Shown one piece after another: positions 1 to 8,571 of a stretch of 58,960 nucleotides of DNA (the first letter of the stretch is position 1; every line of letters begins with the position of its first letter). The stretch is from Actinoplanes sp. TFC3 (lineage in GTDB: Bacteria > Actinomycetota > Actinomycetes > Mycobacteriales > Micromonosporaceae). The DNA lies in assembly GCF_001553785.1 (NCBI RefSeq), contig NZ_LOJP01000001.1:1440618-1499577 (forward strand), in the 5' to 3' direction. The translations under genes and the position numbers were made by a program. A model generated the notes under the pieces. That model was not told where the DNA came from, did not search any database, and saw only the letters and a list, made by a program, of their open reading frames with translations.

Positions 1-4
1 GGGG

Positions 5-751
5 GTGCTTGTTGCTGGGCTGGGGCTCACGTTGGCCGTTGTTGTGGGCGGGACGGTTGCTGGGGTGACGTACTTCTCCGGCGGGGACAAGGACGTTTCG
101 GGCGTGCTTGAGCTGGGTGCCGACGGCAAGAACGGTGATTCTCGTACGGCCACAGCGCTGGTCGAGGGACGTACGGCTGCTGAGTTTGAACTTGTCAGCG
201 CGGTTGGCAAGGTTTCGGTGCGCAATGACGATCTGGGGGATGCGCTCTACCGGATCACCACGGCCGACGGGTCGGGGCTGGTGCCCAAGCCGGAACTGAC
301 GCGGGACAAGGTGCAGTTGCAGTTGGCGCCGACCGGGCCGGCTGACGAGGCCGGGGACGTTGAGGTGGTGCTGTCCTCGAAGGTGACCTGGAAGCTCAAG
401 TTTTCCGGGGCAGCCGAGGAGCAGGAGCTGAACCTGGCGAAGGGCCGGGTCGCCGGGATGGACTTCACCGGGGAGGTGCGCCGGACCTCGGTTCAGCTAC
501 CCAAGGCTGCGGGCACCGTGCCGTTGAAGGTCACCGGATCGGTTGAAGAGCTCGCGATGACGTCACCGGCGGGGAACCCGGTGCGCGTGGAGATGAAGGG
601 CGGGGCCAAGACCGTCGCGGCGGGCGATCGTACGCTGAAGGATGTTGCTCCCGGGTCGACTCTCACGCCTAAGGGGTGGGCGACCGGTAACCGCTACGAC
701 GTCGACACCGAGGCCCAGGTGACCCTGCTGTCCGTGGAGACACGCGACTGA
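5..751 (+). CDS. membrane-anchored beta-rich protein of unknown function (5' end uncertain)
   Basis: The reading frame is open from the first bases, so the true start may lie outside the window; the GTG at 5 is only the first start visible. The first ~25 residues are a hydrophobic helix (LGLTLAVVVGGTVAGVTYF), followed by an extracytoplasmic region of about 220 residues rich in V/T/K/E with alternating hydrophobic positions, suggesting a beta-sandwich or repeated beta-hairpins. No catalytic motif is visible. The topology suggests a signal-anchored envelope protein. It is convergent with serA, whose stop lies 28 bases downstream. I do not recognise the family. Confidence 0.7.
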   Translation: MLVAGLGLTLAVVVGGTVAGVTYFSGGDKDVSGVLELGADGKNGDSRTATALVEGRTAAEFELVSAVGKVSVRNDDLGDALYRITTADGSGLVPKPELTRDKVQLQLAPTGPADEAGDVEVVLSSKVTWKLKFSGAAEEQELNLAKGRVAGMDFTGEVRRTSVQLPKAAGTVPLKVTGSVEELAMTSPAGNPVRVEMKGGAKTVAAGDRTLKDVAPGSTLTPKGWATGNRYDVDTEAQVTLLSVETRD

Positions 752-779
752 GGGCCACCCGAACCCGGCTTGATGCTGT

Positions 780-1994
780 TCAGGAAAGCACTCGCAGGCG
801 CACGGTCTGGCTCATGCCGCGCAGCTTGTCGAGGACGTCGGCGCTGTAGTTGCCGCTGATGTCGGTGATCAGGTAGCCGTACTCACCGCGGGTGCTGAGC
901 AGTTGGCCCTCGACGTTCACCTGGTGCTCGGCCAGGATGCTGTTCACCTGAGCGAGCACGCCGGGCATGTTGATGTGCACGTGGACGATGCGGCTCATGT
1001 TGTCCCCGGCAGGCAGGGCAACGCTGGGCAGGTTGACGCTCAGCGTGGTGTTGCCCTCCTGCACGAAGAGGGTGAGCTTGTTCGCCACGAAGTCACCGAT
1101 GTCGGCCTGGGCCTCCTCGGTGGACCCGCCGATGTGCGGGGTGAGGATGACGTTGGGCAGGCCACGCAGCTCGGAGACGAACTCATCGCCGCGGCCCTTG
1201 GGCTCCCTGGGGAAGACGTCGACGGCCGCGCCGGCCAGGTGGCCGCTGGTCAGGGCCTCGCGCAGGCCGACGTGGTCGACCACGATGCCGCGCGACAGGT
1301 TGAGGAAGATCGCACCCTGCTTCATCTTGGCGAACTGCTCGGCGCCGAAGAAGCCGGCGTTGCCCGGGCGGCCGTCGACGTGCAGGGTGACCACATCCGC
1401 CTGCTCCAGCAGCTCGCCGAGCGAGCTGCAGCGCTGGGCGTTGCTCAGGGCCAGCTTGTCGGCGGTGTCGTAGAACAGCACGTGCATGCCGAGGTTTTCG
1501 GCGAGCACCGAGAGCTGGGTGCCGATGTTGCCGTACCCGACGATGCCGAGCTTGCGACCGCGCACCTCGTGGCTGCCGACGGCGGCCTTGTCCCACACGC
1601 CCTCGTGCATGAGGGTGTTCTTCTCGGTGAGGCGGCGCGTCAGGGCGATGATCTCGGCCAGGGCCAGCTCGACAACCGAGCGGGTGTTGGAGAACGGGGC
1701 GTTGAACACGGCGATGCCGTCCCGCGAGGCGGTCCCAAGGTCGATCTGGTCGGTGCCGATGCAGAACGCGCCGATGGCGACCAGGCTGTCCGCGGCCTCG
1801 AGCACCTTGGCGGTGACTCGCGTCTTGGAGCGGATGCCGAGCAGGTGCACGCCCGGGATGCGCTCGATCAGCTCAGCCTCGTCGAGGGCGTTGCGCAGGG
1901 ACTCGACCTGGTAGCCCTCTGCCTCGAGCCGGGACACCGCGTCGGGGTGAATGCTCTCGAGCAGCAGAACTCGTACCTTGGCTTGGTCGATCAT
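780..1994 (-). CDS. serA: D-3-phosphoglycerate dehydrogenase with C-terminal ACT domain
   Basis: Oxidises 3-phosphoglycerate to 3-phosphohydroxypyruvate with NAD+, the first step of serine synthesis, in the cytosol. The 404-residue product is close in length and sequence to the E. coli-type enzyme: substrate region FNAPFSNTRSVVELAL, Rossmann motif GYGNIG (~153-158), LSRG (Arg-containing NAD/substrate loop) and TPHIGGSTEEAQ with the catalytic His. The last ~75 residues form an ACT domain (HVHINMPGVLAQVNSILAEH), the usual serine-feedback site. It lacks the extra ASB domain of the ~530-aa form common in actinobacteria. I chose ATG at 1994 because it matches the family N-terminus; an upstream GTG at 2048 would add 18 residues. 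Confidence 0.95.
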   Translation of the reverse strand: MIDQAKVRVLLLESIHPDAVSRLEAEGYQVESLRNALDEAELIERIPGVHLLGIRSKTRVTAKVLEAADSLVAIGAFCIGTDQIDLGTASRDGIAVFNAPFSNTRSVVELALAEIIALTRRLTEKNTLMHEGVWDKAAVGSHEVRGRKLGIVGYGNIGTQLSVLAENLGMHVLFYDTADKLALSNAQRCSSLGELLEQADVVTLHVDGRPGNAGFFGAEQFAKMKQGAIFLNLSRGIVVDHVGLREALTSGHLAGAAVDVFPREPKGRGDEFVSELRGLPNVILTPHIGGSTEEAQADIGDFVANKLTLFVQEGNTTLSVNLPSVALPAGDNMSRIVHVHINMPGVLAQVNSILAEHQVNVEGQLLSTRGEYGYLITDISGNYSADVLDKLRGMSQTVRLRVLS

Positions 1995-2144
1995 CACTGT
2001 CCGTTTCGTCTGGGGAATTTGATCGGGTTTGATCGCCGGGGCCGCCACACCGAAGCCCAGTCACAGGGCTCCCAGAGTAGTGCCCCGGATTGCCCCGATG
2101 CCGGGGGTGTGCCGGAGGTCCCATCTACCGGTCAGTCCGTAACC

Positions 2145-3062
2145 TCAGCAGCTCAGGCGTTGCTTGATCCACGGCAGCAGCGCATCGGCCTGAGCCCGCT
2201 GGAAGTCACGCACCCGCGGGATGCCCGGCGACGGCTGACGGGAGCGCTGCATGAGGTATCCGGCGAATCCCGCGCACACGTCAACGGCCTGAGCTGGGTC
2301 GATATCATCGAGAACGCGGTCGCCGTCGCCGCCGTGCACGACCACGTCCATCGCGAGCAGGACGGTGTCGAGCCAGGCCGGTGCGAGGCTGGCCCAGGGC
2401 CAGTCGACGACCATGACGGTGCCGTCCGGACGTACCAGAAGATTATCGGCGCGGATGTCGCAATGCGCGACGGTCTCGGCGGCCTTGAGCGCCTCCAGCC
2501 CGCGGTCTGCGGCCGCGTTCAGATCCTCCACGTGGGCGGCGGCCCACGGATCAAGATCGGACATGGGCTCGGCGGCGAGGTCGGCCCAGCCGGCGAAGTG
2601 AGACGTCAAGCGGTCGGCTGCGTGCGGCACTCCGGCCAGAGACTCCGGACCAATTGCCTGGCCCAGCGTGCGCAATGCGGTCACCGCCGCCTCGATTTCG
2701 GCATCGATCCACGGGGTACGAGGATGGCGCCCGTTCACGTCCTCGACCACCATCACCATCCATTCGCCGTCGTCAAACGACCCGAGCAGCCGCGGCACCG
2801 GAACGCCGTCGGGCATTTGAGCGGTGAAGTGGGCCTCCATCCGGGCCATCGCGACCGACGTCTCGTTCAGCGAGGTGCTGACCGCTTTGACGAACGCGCG
2901 TTGATTGCTGTCGGTAACAACGCGGTCGGCCGTACCCGGAGAGAAGCCGCCCTGCTGTGATCGCGAAGCGACAACCCGCCCGCCCAGAATGATCTCGATC
3001 TCCGCGCGGATCAGATGGGGAAGATCCCGCCAGCCGATCCTCACCCCTGCTGCCTGGATCAT
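2145..3062 (-). CDS. APH-fold phosphotransferase (aminoglycoside/choline kinase-like)
   Basis: The protein kinase-like fold of the aminoglycoside phosphotransferase family is shown by the catalytic Brenner motif HCDIRADNLLV (HxDxxxxN) and the metal-binding VVDWPWAS, followed by a helical C-terminus. At 305 residues it has normal family length. The substrate cannot be read from sequence; many such genes in actinobacteria are not resistance determinants. It stands alone, about 150 bases upstream of serA on the same strand and divergent from the ABC exporter operon 128 bases away. It is only distantly related to the two kinase copies at 8.6 and 17.7 kb. Confidence 0.85.
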   Translation of the reverse strand: MIQAAGVRIGWRDLPHLIRAEIEIILGGRVVASRSQQGGFSPGTADRVVTDSNQRAFVKAVSTSLNETSVAMARMEAHFTAQMPDGVPVPRLLGSFDDGEWMVMVVEDVNGRHPRTPWIDAEIEAAVTALRTLGQAIGPESLAGVPHAADRLTSHFAGWADLAAEPMSDLDPWAAAHVEDLNAAADRGLEALKAAETVAHCDIRADNLLVRPDGTVMVVDWPWASLAPAWLDTVLLAMDVVVHGGDGDRVLDDIDPAQAVDVCAGFAGYLMQRSRQPSPGIPRVRDFQRAQADALLPWIKQRLSC

Positions 3063-3190
3063 CGCTACCCCCTCCGCCGCGATGCGCGCCTGAGCAAATG
3101 CTGGCAGCCGAGTGACGATGGGGAAACGGACTTAGTGGGTGACGCGATAAAACCGGTGAAGATGTCACACGGTTACGCGACGATGCCCCC

Positions 3191-4138
3191 ATGTCCAACG
3201 CACCGGCAGTTCACACCTCCGGTCTCGTCAAGATGTTCGGAGACAACCGCGCGGTCGACGGTGTCGACCTGACTGTTCCGCCGGGGACGGTCTATGGCCT
3301 GCTGGGTCCCAACGGAGCAGGCAAGACAACGGTGGTACGCATGCTGGCGACGCTGCTGAGACCCGATGGCGGTACGGCCCAGGTCTTCGGCCACGACGTC
3401 GCCAAGGAGCCCGACGCGGTACGCCGCCGCGTGAGCCTGACCGGCCAGTACGCCTCGGTCGATGAAGACTTGACCGGCATGGAGAATGTGGTACTGCTTG
3501 CCCGGTTGCTGGGCTACAAGAGAGCCGCGGCGCGCGACCGGGCTGGCCAGCTCCTGGCGGCTTTCGGGCTGACCGAGGCGGCGGACCGGCAGGTCAAGAA
3601 GTTCTCCGGTGGTATGCGGCGCCGCATCGACATCGCGGCCAGCATTCTCAACACGCCGGACCTGTTGTTCCTGGACGAGCCGACAACCGGGCTGGATCCT
3701 CGCAGCAGGAACCAGGTATGGGACATCGTGCGCGAGGTGGTCGCCCACGGCACTACGGTGCTGCTGACAACGCAGTACCTGGATGAGGCGGACCGGCTGG
3801 CCGCCCGTATTGCGGTCATCGACCACGGCAAGGTGATCGCCGAGGGCACACCTGGATCACTCAAGGCTTCGATCGGCGCGGGCACCATTCATGTACGTCT
3901 GCGAGACGCGGACCGGCGCGCGGAAGCCGAGAAGCTGCTCAGTGCGACGTTGGACGCGATGGTGCAGCTGAATTCGGACCCGGTGGCGTTGACGGTACCG
4001 GCCAGCTCAGCCGAGCAGGCGTCACGGGCTTTGGCGGCGCTGGCGGCTTCGGGGATTGTGGTGGACGACTTCTCGCTGGGGCAGCCCAGTCTTGACGAGG
4101 TTTTTCTGGCGCTTACCGCCTCGGGGGTGGCGGCATGA
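3191..4138 (+). CDS. ABC exporter ATP-binding protein, DrrA/daunorubicin-resistance type
   Basis: ATPase subunit of a two-gene exporter. Visible motifs are Walker A GPNGAGKT (~39-46), Q-loop region TGQYASV, signature FSGGMRRR (~138-145), Walker [13 protein letters not shown] and the switch region [11 protein letters not shown]. The C-terminal ~95 residues after the nucleotide-binding domain match the DrrA-type extension. It probably energises the permease encoded immediately downstream (ATGA overlap). The substrate is unknown: the family includes anthracycline and lipid/antibiotic exporters, and no biosynthetic genes lie beside it. ATG at 3191 follows 128 bases shared with the divergent kinase. 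Confidence 0.93.
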   Translation: MSNAPAVHTSGLVKMFGDNRAVDGVDLTVPPGTVYGLLGPNGAGKTTVVRMLATLLRPDGGTAQVFGHDVAKEPDAVRRRVSLTGQYASVDEDLTGMENVVLLARLLGYKRAAARDRAGQLLAAFGLTEAADRQVKKFSGGMRRRIDIAASILNTPDLLFLDEPTTGLDPRSRNQVWDIVREVVAHGTTVLLTTQYLDEADRLAARIAVIDHGKVIAEGTPGSLKASIGAGTIHVRLRDADRRAEAEKLLSATLDAMVQLNSDPVALTVPASSAEQASRALAALAASGIVVDDFSLGQPSLDEVFLALTASGVAA

Positions 4139-4935
4139 CGTCGCTTGCTGCTGTGCTCACCAGGGAGGAACGCCCCAGCCGCCCCTCAGCTTTGGCGGCG
4201 TCGCTGACCTTCGGCTGGCGGGCCATGCTCAAAATCAAGCACGTTCCCGAGCAACTGTTCGACGTGACAGCGTTCCCCATCATCATGACGCTGATGTTCA
4301 CGTACCTCTTCGGCGGAGCCCTAGCCGGTTCCACAAGGGAATACCTGCAATTCCTCCTCCCCGGAATCATGGTGACCAGCGTCGTCATGATCACCATGTA
4401 CACCGGAGTGGGCCTCAACACCGACATTGAAAAGGGAGTCTTCGACCGCTTCCGAACCCTCCCGGTATGGCGCCCAGCAGCCCTGGTCGGCATGATCTTC
4501 GGCGACGTCCTCAGATACATTCTCGCCGCCACAACAATCATGCTCGTAGGCCTGATCCTCGGCTTCCGCCCAGCCGGCGGGCCGGTCGGCGTAGTGCTCG
4601 GCGTGGCCCTGCTCGTGGTTTTCTCGTTCGCTTTCTCGTGGATCTGGACCATGTTCGGGCTGTTGCTCCGCTCGGAGAAGTCGGTCATGGGCGTGAGCAT
4701 GCTGGTGCTGTTCCCGCTGACCTTCCTGAGCAATGTCTTCGTGGACCCCGGAACGATGCCGGGATGGCTGCAGGCGTTCGTCAGCGTCAACCCGATCACG
4801 CATTTGGTGGCTGCTGTGCGGTCGGTTATGAGGGGGGATGTCGATGGTGGGGAGGTTGTTTGGGTGCTGGTGGCTTCGGGGGTGCTTGTGGGGGTGTTCG
4901 GGCCTTTGACGATGCGGCTCTATAACCGGAAGTAG
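4135..4935 (+). CDS. ABC-2 family exporter permease, DrrB type
   Basis: Membrane subunit partnered with the ATPase just upstream; its ATG overlaps the ATPase stop (ATGA), indicating translational coupling. About six hydrophobic segments are apparent (for example [46 protein letters not shown] and a C-terminal [20 protein letters not shown]). The segment [19 protein letters not shown] is typical of DrrB/ABC-2 transporters, where it precedes the last helices. At 266 residues it has normal length. Substrate unknown. Confidence 0.92.
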   Translation: MTSLAAVLTREERPSRPSALAASLTFGWRAMLKIKHVPEQLFDVTAFPIIMTLMFTYLFGGALAGSTREYLQFLLPGIMVTSVVMITMYTGVGLNTDIEKGVFDRFRTLPVWRPAALVGMIFGDVLRYILAATTIMLVGLILGFRPAGGPVGVVLGVALLVVFSFAFSWIWTMFGLLLRSEKSVMGVSMLVLFPLTFLSNVFVDPGTMPGWLQAFVSVNPITHLVAAVRSVMRGDVDGGEVVWVLVASGVLVGVFGPLTMRLYNRK

Positions 4936-5167
4936 CCGGCTGCATCAACCTTGGCCTCGCCGGACGAGTGCGCGGACCTCACGCAGCAGCCTGACGGAAG
5001 TAGTGCTGGGGAGCCGCGCGCAGCGTGACGGAAGAGTGCGTGGAAGCCCTGCGACTGCCCGATGACCAGGCGCGACCGCTGTCACAGGTCCCTGGCGTCA
5101 TGGGTCCCGGGTTGTCTGGCGGCGCCCGCCGCATTCGCAGCTCCAGGAAACGTCCACCGCAGATTGG

Positions 5168-5198
5168 CCGGGCGGCTCACAAGGTGTGAGCCGCCCGG
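5168..5198. terminator. perfect 13-bp hairpin downstream of the exporter operon
   Basis: CCGGGCGGCTCAC is followed by a 5-base loop and its exact complement GTGAGCCGCCCGG. There is no T-run, as is common for actinobacterial terminators. It lies between the exporter operon (+) and the small minus-strand ORF ending at 5278, so it could end transcripts from either side. The stretch 4936-5167 upstream of it shows nothing else. Confidence 0.6.
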
Positions 5199-5221
5199 AT
5201 GAGACAGGACTCGGAAAGCTG

Positions 5222-5274
5222 CTGCGTTCGTACGCAGAACAGTCGCTGCGCTCGTACGCAGAACAGTCGCTGCG
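5222..5274. repeat. tandem 24-bp repeat (two copies plus 5 bases)
   Basis: The unit CTGCG(T/C)TCGTACGCAGAACAGTCG occurs at 5222-5245 and 5246-5269 with one difference, then CTGCG starts a third copy. Each copy contains a CTGCG...CGCAG inverted repeat. It lies just past the 3' end of the small minus-strand gene. Confidence 0.85.
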
Positions 5275-5277
5275 CCC

Positions 5278-5502
5278 TTACTCGGAGCAGTCAGGGTCAG
5301 GGGCGAAGGGATAGTCGTTCTGCCGTACCCGGGCGATCTTCATCGCGTGCCGGGTGCTCAAACCGTGTGTCCTGCGGGCCTGCCTTGCCTTTCGGCTCGC
5401 TGCGGCTGCTTCCTTCTTGCGCAGACTTTCTCGAGTGCGCTCATCCAAACGTCGCCGCCATTCTTCGCGTTCGTTCTGGCAGAACAGCTCCGCATCACTC
5501 AT
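5278..5502 (-). CDS. small charged hypothetical protein (74 aa)
   Basis: A 74-residue frame from ATG 5502 begins MSDAELFCQNEREEWRRRLD and is rich in Arg, Glu and Lys, with an apparently helical or coiled-coil first half and a C-terminus ending DPDCSE. Gene-like amino-acid usage and a weak GGAAC upstream favour it over the overlapping plus-strand frames, which are Cys/Ser/Arg-rich nonsense. It may be a small DNA- or nucleoid-associated protein, but I do not recognise it. Nothing convincing flanks it: 5580-6094 shows no gene. Confidence 0.4.
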   Translation of the reverse strand: MSDAELFCQNEREEWRRRLDERTRESLRKKEAAAASRKARQARRTHGLSTRHAMKIARVRQNDYPFAPDPDCSE

Positions 5503-5579
5503 GCCGAAATTGTTCCGCGCGCCTGTGACATTTTGAGCCTCCGGGGCGCTCCGGGCCAAGCCAATTGTGCGACGCATGC

Positions 5580-6094
5580 CATAGTGCCAAACTGCTCTGC
5601 AGGTGCAACCAAAGAGCCGATTCGCGATTAAGTGAAGGAGGCATTTGCGCTTGAACGTGAGGAAGAAACAGTGGCAGGCTGGGTTGACTATCGGGTCCGA
5701 GCGTCTGTCGACCTAGGGTAGTTGAGCGAGGAAGGCGCAGGCCTGAATGGGGTTGGCTCGCCGCGAGGCTACCCGCGTCGCTTTCCGCACCCAGGGCGGC
5801 GCTGAAGGAAGTGCTGGCCTTAAGCGGTGGTTGCCTGAGGCGACAGAAAAGAAGTGGTTGGGGGAAAGGCTCCGAGTGGTGATTGGTCAAGGGGGGCTTT
5901 GCCTGAGAACAATAAGCGGGTGAGCATCTTGGCTGAGGGATGGAGATGCAGGTGCGATGCCGGGTGCTTGGCTCAGGGTGACGTCGTCGCGGAGGTGCCC
6001 GTTAATGGCGCTGACTACAGCGTTGCCCAGCAAGCAGGGTTGTAGGGAAATCGCCAACTCGCTCAAGGGAGTCGGACCCACGAACTACAAGCCA
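5580..6094. other. gene-free stretch
   Basis: I see no coding region with plausible composition on either strand here. The frames present are short and their translations are rich in Ser/Pro/His/Arg, as expected of non-coding high-GC DNA. It may hold decayed sequence linked to the broken gene at 6095-6333. Confidence 0.5.
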
Positions 6095-6333
6095 TCAGCG
6101 ACGGTCCACGCGAGAAGCAGCGGCGTTAACGACCCGCCCTCCCACCAACCCCCGCCCAACGGCCAAGGCACGAGGCACCACCGTCCCCTGCGGATGCAAG
6201 AAGCCCGCGATGACCACGACACCGACAGCAAGAACAAGCTGCCCATTACCCCAAACCGCCCCGCCCAGCCCCGTCACCGGAAGCCGGCTGGCCAGCGGCG
6301 CGCGGCGACTTCGACGAGATATGCCGTAATCAT
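6095..6333 (-). pseudogene. broken PadR-coupled membrane protein (frameshifted, internally deleted)
   Basis: An ATG at 6333 overlaps the padR stop (ATGA), the standard arrangement for a PadR regulator and a coupled membrane protein that opens with a short helical domain. It reads MITAYLVEVAARRWPAGFR and then stops. The adjacent frame continues with SRLPVTGLGGAVWGNGQL and a hydrophobic helix (VLAVGVVVIAGFL), which resembles the end of such a protein. The simplest reading is a large internal deletion plus a frameshift, leaving only the two ends. It is inferred from context and composition, not from an alignment. Confidence 0.5.
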
Positions 6334-6647
6334 GTGGACAGCCCCGGAATGCCGGTTGCGCGGGACATCTGCTGGTGCATGGCGGCAACTTCCCGGCGAG
6401 CCTCGGTTTCGCCCTCGGCGGTCAGCCGGTAATAGCGCCGGCTCGGGCGGCCTTCGAGCGCGGGATCGACATCCTCCCACTTCGACTCCACCCAACCGGC
6501 GCGCTCAAGTCGTACCAGAATGGGATAGAGCGTCCCCGACGGAAGGCCCGTCGCTTGCATGATCTGCAGTCCGTAGCGTTCGGACGTGGGGTCGGCAAGC
6601 AACGCGGCGATCACTTTGAGCACCGACGACGTCATCCGCACAGCCAT
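6330..6647 (-). CDS. PadR-family transcriptional regulator
   Basis: A 105-residue winged-helix repressor. The motif YGLQIMQATGLPSGTLYPILVRLERAGWVES is the typical PadR recognition helix and wing, followed by RPSRRYYRLTAEGE. PadR proteins usually control an adjacent membrane or efflux gene with which they are co-transcribed; here that partner has decayed. It is divergent from the O-antigen-ligase-like gene, with 41 bases between start codons, so it may now bind a shared control region there. (Segments quoted here are split across the helix and wing.). Confidence 0.92.
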   Translation of the reverse strand: MAVRMTSSVLKVIAALLADPTSERYGLQIMQATGLPSGTLYPILVRLERAGWVESKWEDVDPALEGRPSRRYYRLTAEGETEARREVAAMHQQMSRATGIPGLST

Positions 6648-6688
6648 GTCCGTATCCTACATAGGGGGACCGGCACTACACTACTTCG

Positions 6689-7969
6689 ATGCCCGCGCTA
6701 CCCCTCTGGCCGCTCTATGTCATGTTCGGCATGGTGCCCCTGTGGTGGGCGCTGGGTGGGCTCTACCTGTTCTGGCCCGTGTTCACCGTGGTGCTGGGTG
6801 TCGTGCTGCTCAGCCGCGGCCGGATCCGCATGCCCACCGGGTGGACCCTGTGGCTGATGATGATCTCGCTGATCGTGATCAGTGCGACCCGCTTGGAAAA
6901 GATCACGAGCTTCATCATGTATGGATTACGCCTGAGCTTTGTGGTTTCGGCATTCCTGATTTATCTGTACGTCTACAACGCGGCCCGCAGCGGACTCAGC
7001 TGGAAACGGTTGTTTCAGCCACTGATGGTGTTCTGGCTCGCCATGGTGGCCCTCGGCTGGCTCGGCGTGATCCTGCCCCGACTGGCGCTGACCACCCCGG
7101 TCGAGATGCTGCTGCCGAAGAGCATTTCCGGTGACCGGATCGTGCAGGCGTTCACGCACGTACATACGACCGAGTTCAACGTGGCCAGCCGCAACCCCTA
7201 CTTTCGGACGGCCGCGCCGTTCCCGTACACCAACAACTGGGGGACAGGCTTCGCCGTTCTGGTGCCGTGCGTGGTCGCGTACCTGTCCTCCGTACGGCAG
7301 GGGTTGCTTCGAAAGATTGTCATTGTTTCTCTGCCGTTGTCCCTGGTCCCGGCATTCTTGACGCTGAACCGCGGCATGTTCATCGGGCTCGGCGCCGGCC
7401 TGCTCTATCTCGGCCTGCGGGCCCTGATGCGCGGCGACGTGCGGGTCATTGCCTCCATCATCGGAGTGGCGCTGCTGGCCTGGGTGGTGACGCTGTTCAT
7501 TCCGGTCATGGACCTGATCACCAACCGCGTCGAGAACACCGACTCCACCCGCGACCGCGCCGATCTCTATTGGCAGACCTTGAACGCGGTCCTGCACTCA
7601 CCCCTGCTGGGCTATGGCGCGCCGCGGACCGTGGACACGACAACAGGCGCAGAGCCTTTGGGCACGCAAGGCCAGCTGTGGCTGATCATGTTCAGTCACG
7701 GCCTTCCCGCTCTCATCCTGTTCCTGCTCATTTTCGTGCTGATCGCCCGCCGCCTGGCCGTGGCAGTTTCCACGCCGGGCAAATGGCTCAGCATCATTCC
7801 GGTCATCGCCCTGATCATGACGCCGTTCTACGGCTACACCGACCCCAACATGTCGGTCATGTTCTTCGGTATCGCCCTGGCAATGGCAGCCGTCGACGGC
7901 CCGGTCAACCGGTCCGCGACCACGGAACCGGCAACGCGCCCACCCGTACCCCGGACCATTCCGAGCTGA
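6689..7969 (+). CDS. O-antigen ligase-like polytopic membrane protein (Wzy_C family)
   Basis: A 426-residue protein with about ten to twelve hydrophobic segments and a large extracytoplasmic loop in the middle (~140-200, TPVEMLLPKSISGDRIVQAF onward). The tail of the catalytic region, TRDRADLYWQTLNAVLHSPL then LGYGAP, matches the R-D-x-x-W...PLLGxG pattern of the O-antigen ligase/polymerase family. In Gram-positive actinobacteria such proteins act in exopolysaccharide or glycan assembly at the outer face of the membrane; the substrate here is unknown and no glycosyltransferases adjoin it. It is divergent from padR. Confidence 0.85.
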   Translation: MPALPLWPLYVMFGMVPLWWALGGLYLFWPVFTVVLGVVLLSRGRIRMPTGWTLWLMMISLIVISATRLEKITSFIMYGLRLSFVVSAFLIYLYVYNAARSGLSWKRLFQPLMVFWLAMVALGWLGVILPRLALTTPVEMLLPKSISGDRIVQAFTHVHTTEFNVASRNPYFRTAAPFPYTNNWGTGFAVLVPCVVAYLSSVRQGLLRKIVIVSLPLSLVPAFLTLNRGMFIGLGAGLLYLGLRALMRGDVRVIASIIGVALLAWVVTLFIPVMDLITNRVENTDSTRDRADLYWQTLNAVLHSPLLGYGAPRTVDTTTGAEPLGTQGQLWLIMFSHGLPALILFLLIFVLIARRLAVAVSTPGKWLSIIPVIALIMTPFYGYTDPNMSVMFFGIALAMAAVDGPVNRSATTEPATRPPVPRTIPS

Positions 7970-7972
7970 CCG

Positions 7973-8041
7973 ATGAGTGACCCCGGCAGTCATATCCACG
8001 TCAACCGCGAAGTAATCGACACCAACGTCGGCACGCCATGA
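7973..8041 (+). CDS. possible 22-aa leader peptide overlapping the GNAT gene
   Basis: ATG 7973 opens a 22-codon frame (MSDPGSHIHVNREVIDTNVG then TP) whose stop overlaps the ATG of the acetyltransferase gene (ATGA). It starts four bases after the stop of the upstream membrane-protein gene. The overlap suggests translational coupling, either as a leader or as a reinitiation device; it could also be chance. No homologue is recognised. Confidence 0.3.
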   Translation: MSDPGSHIHVNREVIDTNVGTP

Positions 8042-8565
8042 CACTGACCGGCCGTATCGCCACCTCCGACGATCTGCCCGAATTGGCGCCGCTGATCGAC
8101 GCGGCCATCACCGAACTGCAGCGCGGCTTCCTCACCGACGACCAAATCCGCTCAAGTCGCGCCATCATGGGCCTCGACACCCAACTGATCGACGACGGCA
8201 CCTATTACGTGGTCCATTCCGAGGGAAAATTAGCGGGCTGCGGCGGCTGGAGCAGGCGTGCCACCCTGTACGGAGCCGACCATTCGGCCGGGCGCAACGC
8301 GACACTGCTCAACCCAGCAACCGAGCCGGCGAGAATTCGGGCAATGTATACGCACCCTGGTTTTGCTCGCCGGGGTGCCGGACGGCTGGTGCTGGCGCTG
8401 TGCGAACAGGCGGCAGCTGCAGAGGGCTTCCGAGAATTGGAACTCATGGCAACAATGGCGGGCCAGCCGCTGTACGAGGCCGCTGGCTTCCATGACGTCG
8501 AGCACCTGACAGACGCGGCGGGAGGCATCCCGGTTCCGCTGGTCCGCATGCGCAAGCGGCTGTGA
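8038..8565 (+). CDS. GNAT-family N-acetyltransferase
   Basis: A 175-residue acetyl-CoA-dependent acyltransferase. The acetyl-CoA loop is YTHPGFARRGAGRLVLALCE (motif A, R/Q-x-x-G-x-G), followed by the GFRELELMATMAGQPLYEAAGF strand-helix region of motif B (quoted in part). N-terminal residues (RIATSDDLPELAPLIDAAI) match the family's first strand and helix. Substrate unknown. Its start overlaps a tiny upstream frame and its stop lies 6 bases before the truncated kinase pseudogene, marking where older island DNA may begin. Confidence 0.9.
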   Translation: MTLTGRIATSDDLPELAPLIDAAITELQRGFLTDDQIRSSRAIMGLDTQLIDDGTYYVVHSEGKLAGCGGWSRRATLYGADHSAGRNATLLNPATEPARIRAMYTHPGFARRGAGRLVLALCEQAAAAEGFRELELMATMAGQPLYEAAGFHDVEHLTDAAGGIPVPLVRMRKRL

Positions 8566-8571
8566 ACTCCG

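Noticed and set aside
903..2960. Long plus-strand frame (685 codons) across serA and the APH kinase
   Set aside because: It is antisense to two well-supported genes, and its Val/Gly/His/Asp-rich translation has no domain; high-GC DNA often leaves such frames open.
5495..5890. Minus-strand frame of 131 codons
   Set aside because: Ser/Pro/Leu/His-rich translation without domain, RBS or neighbour support.
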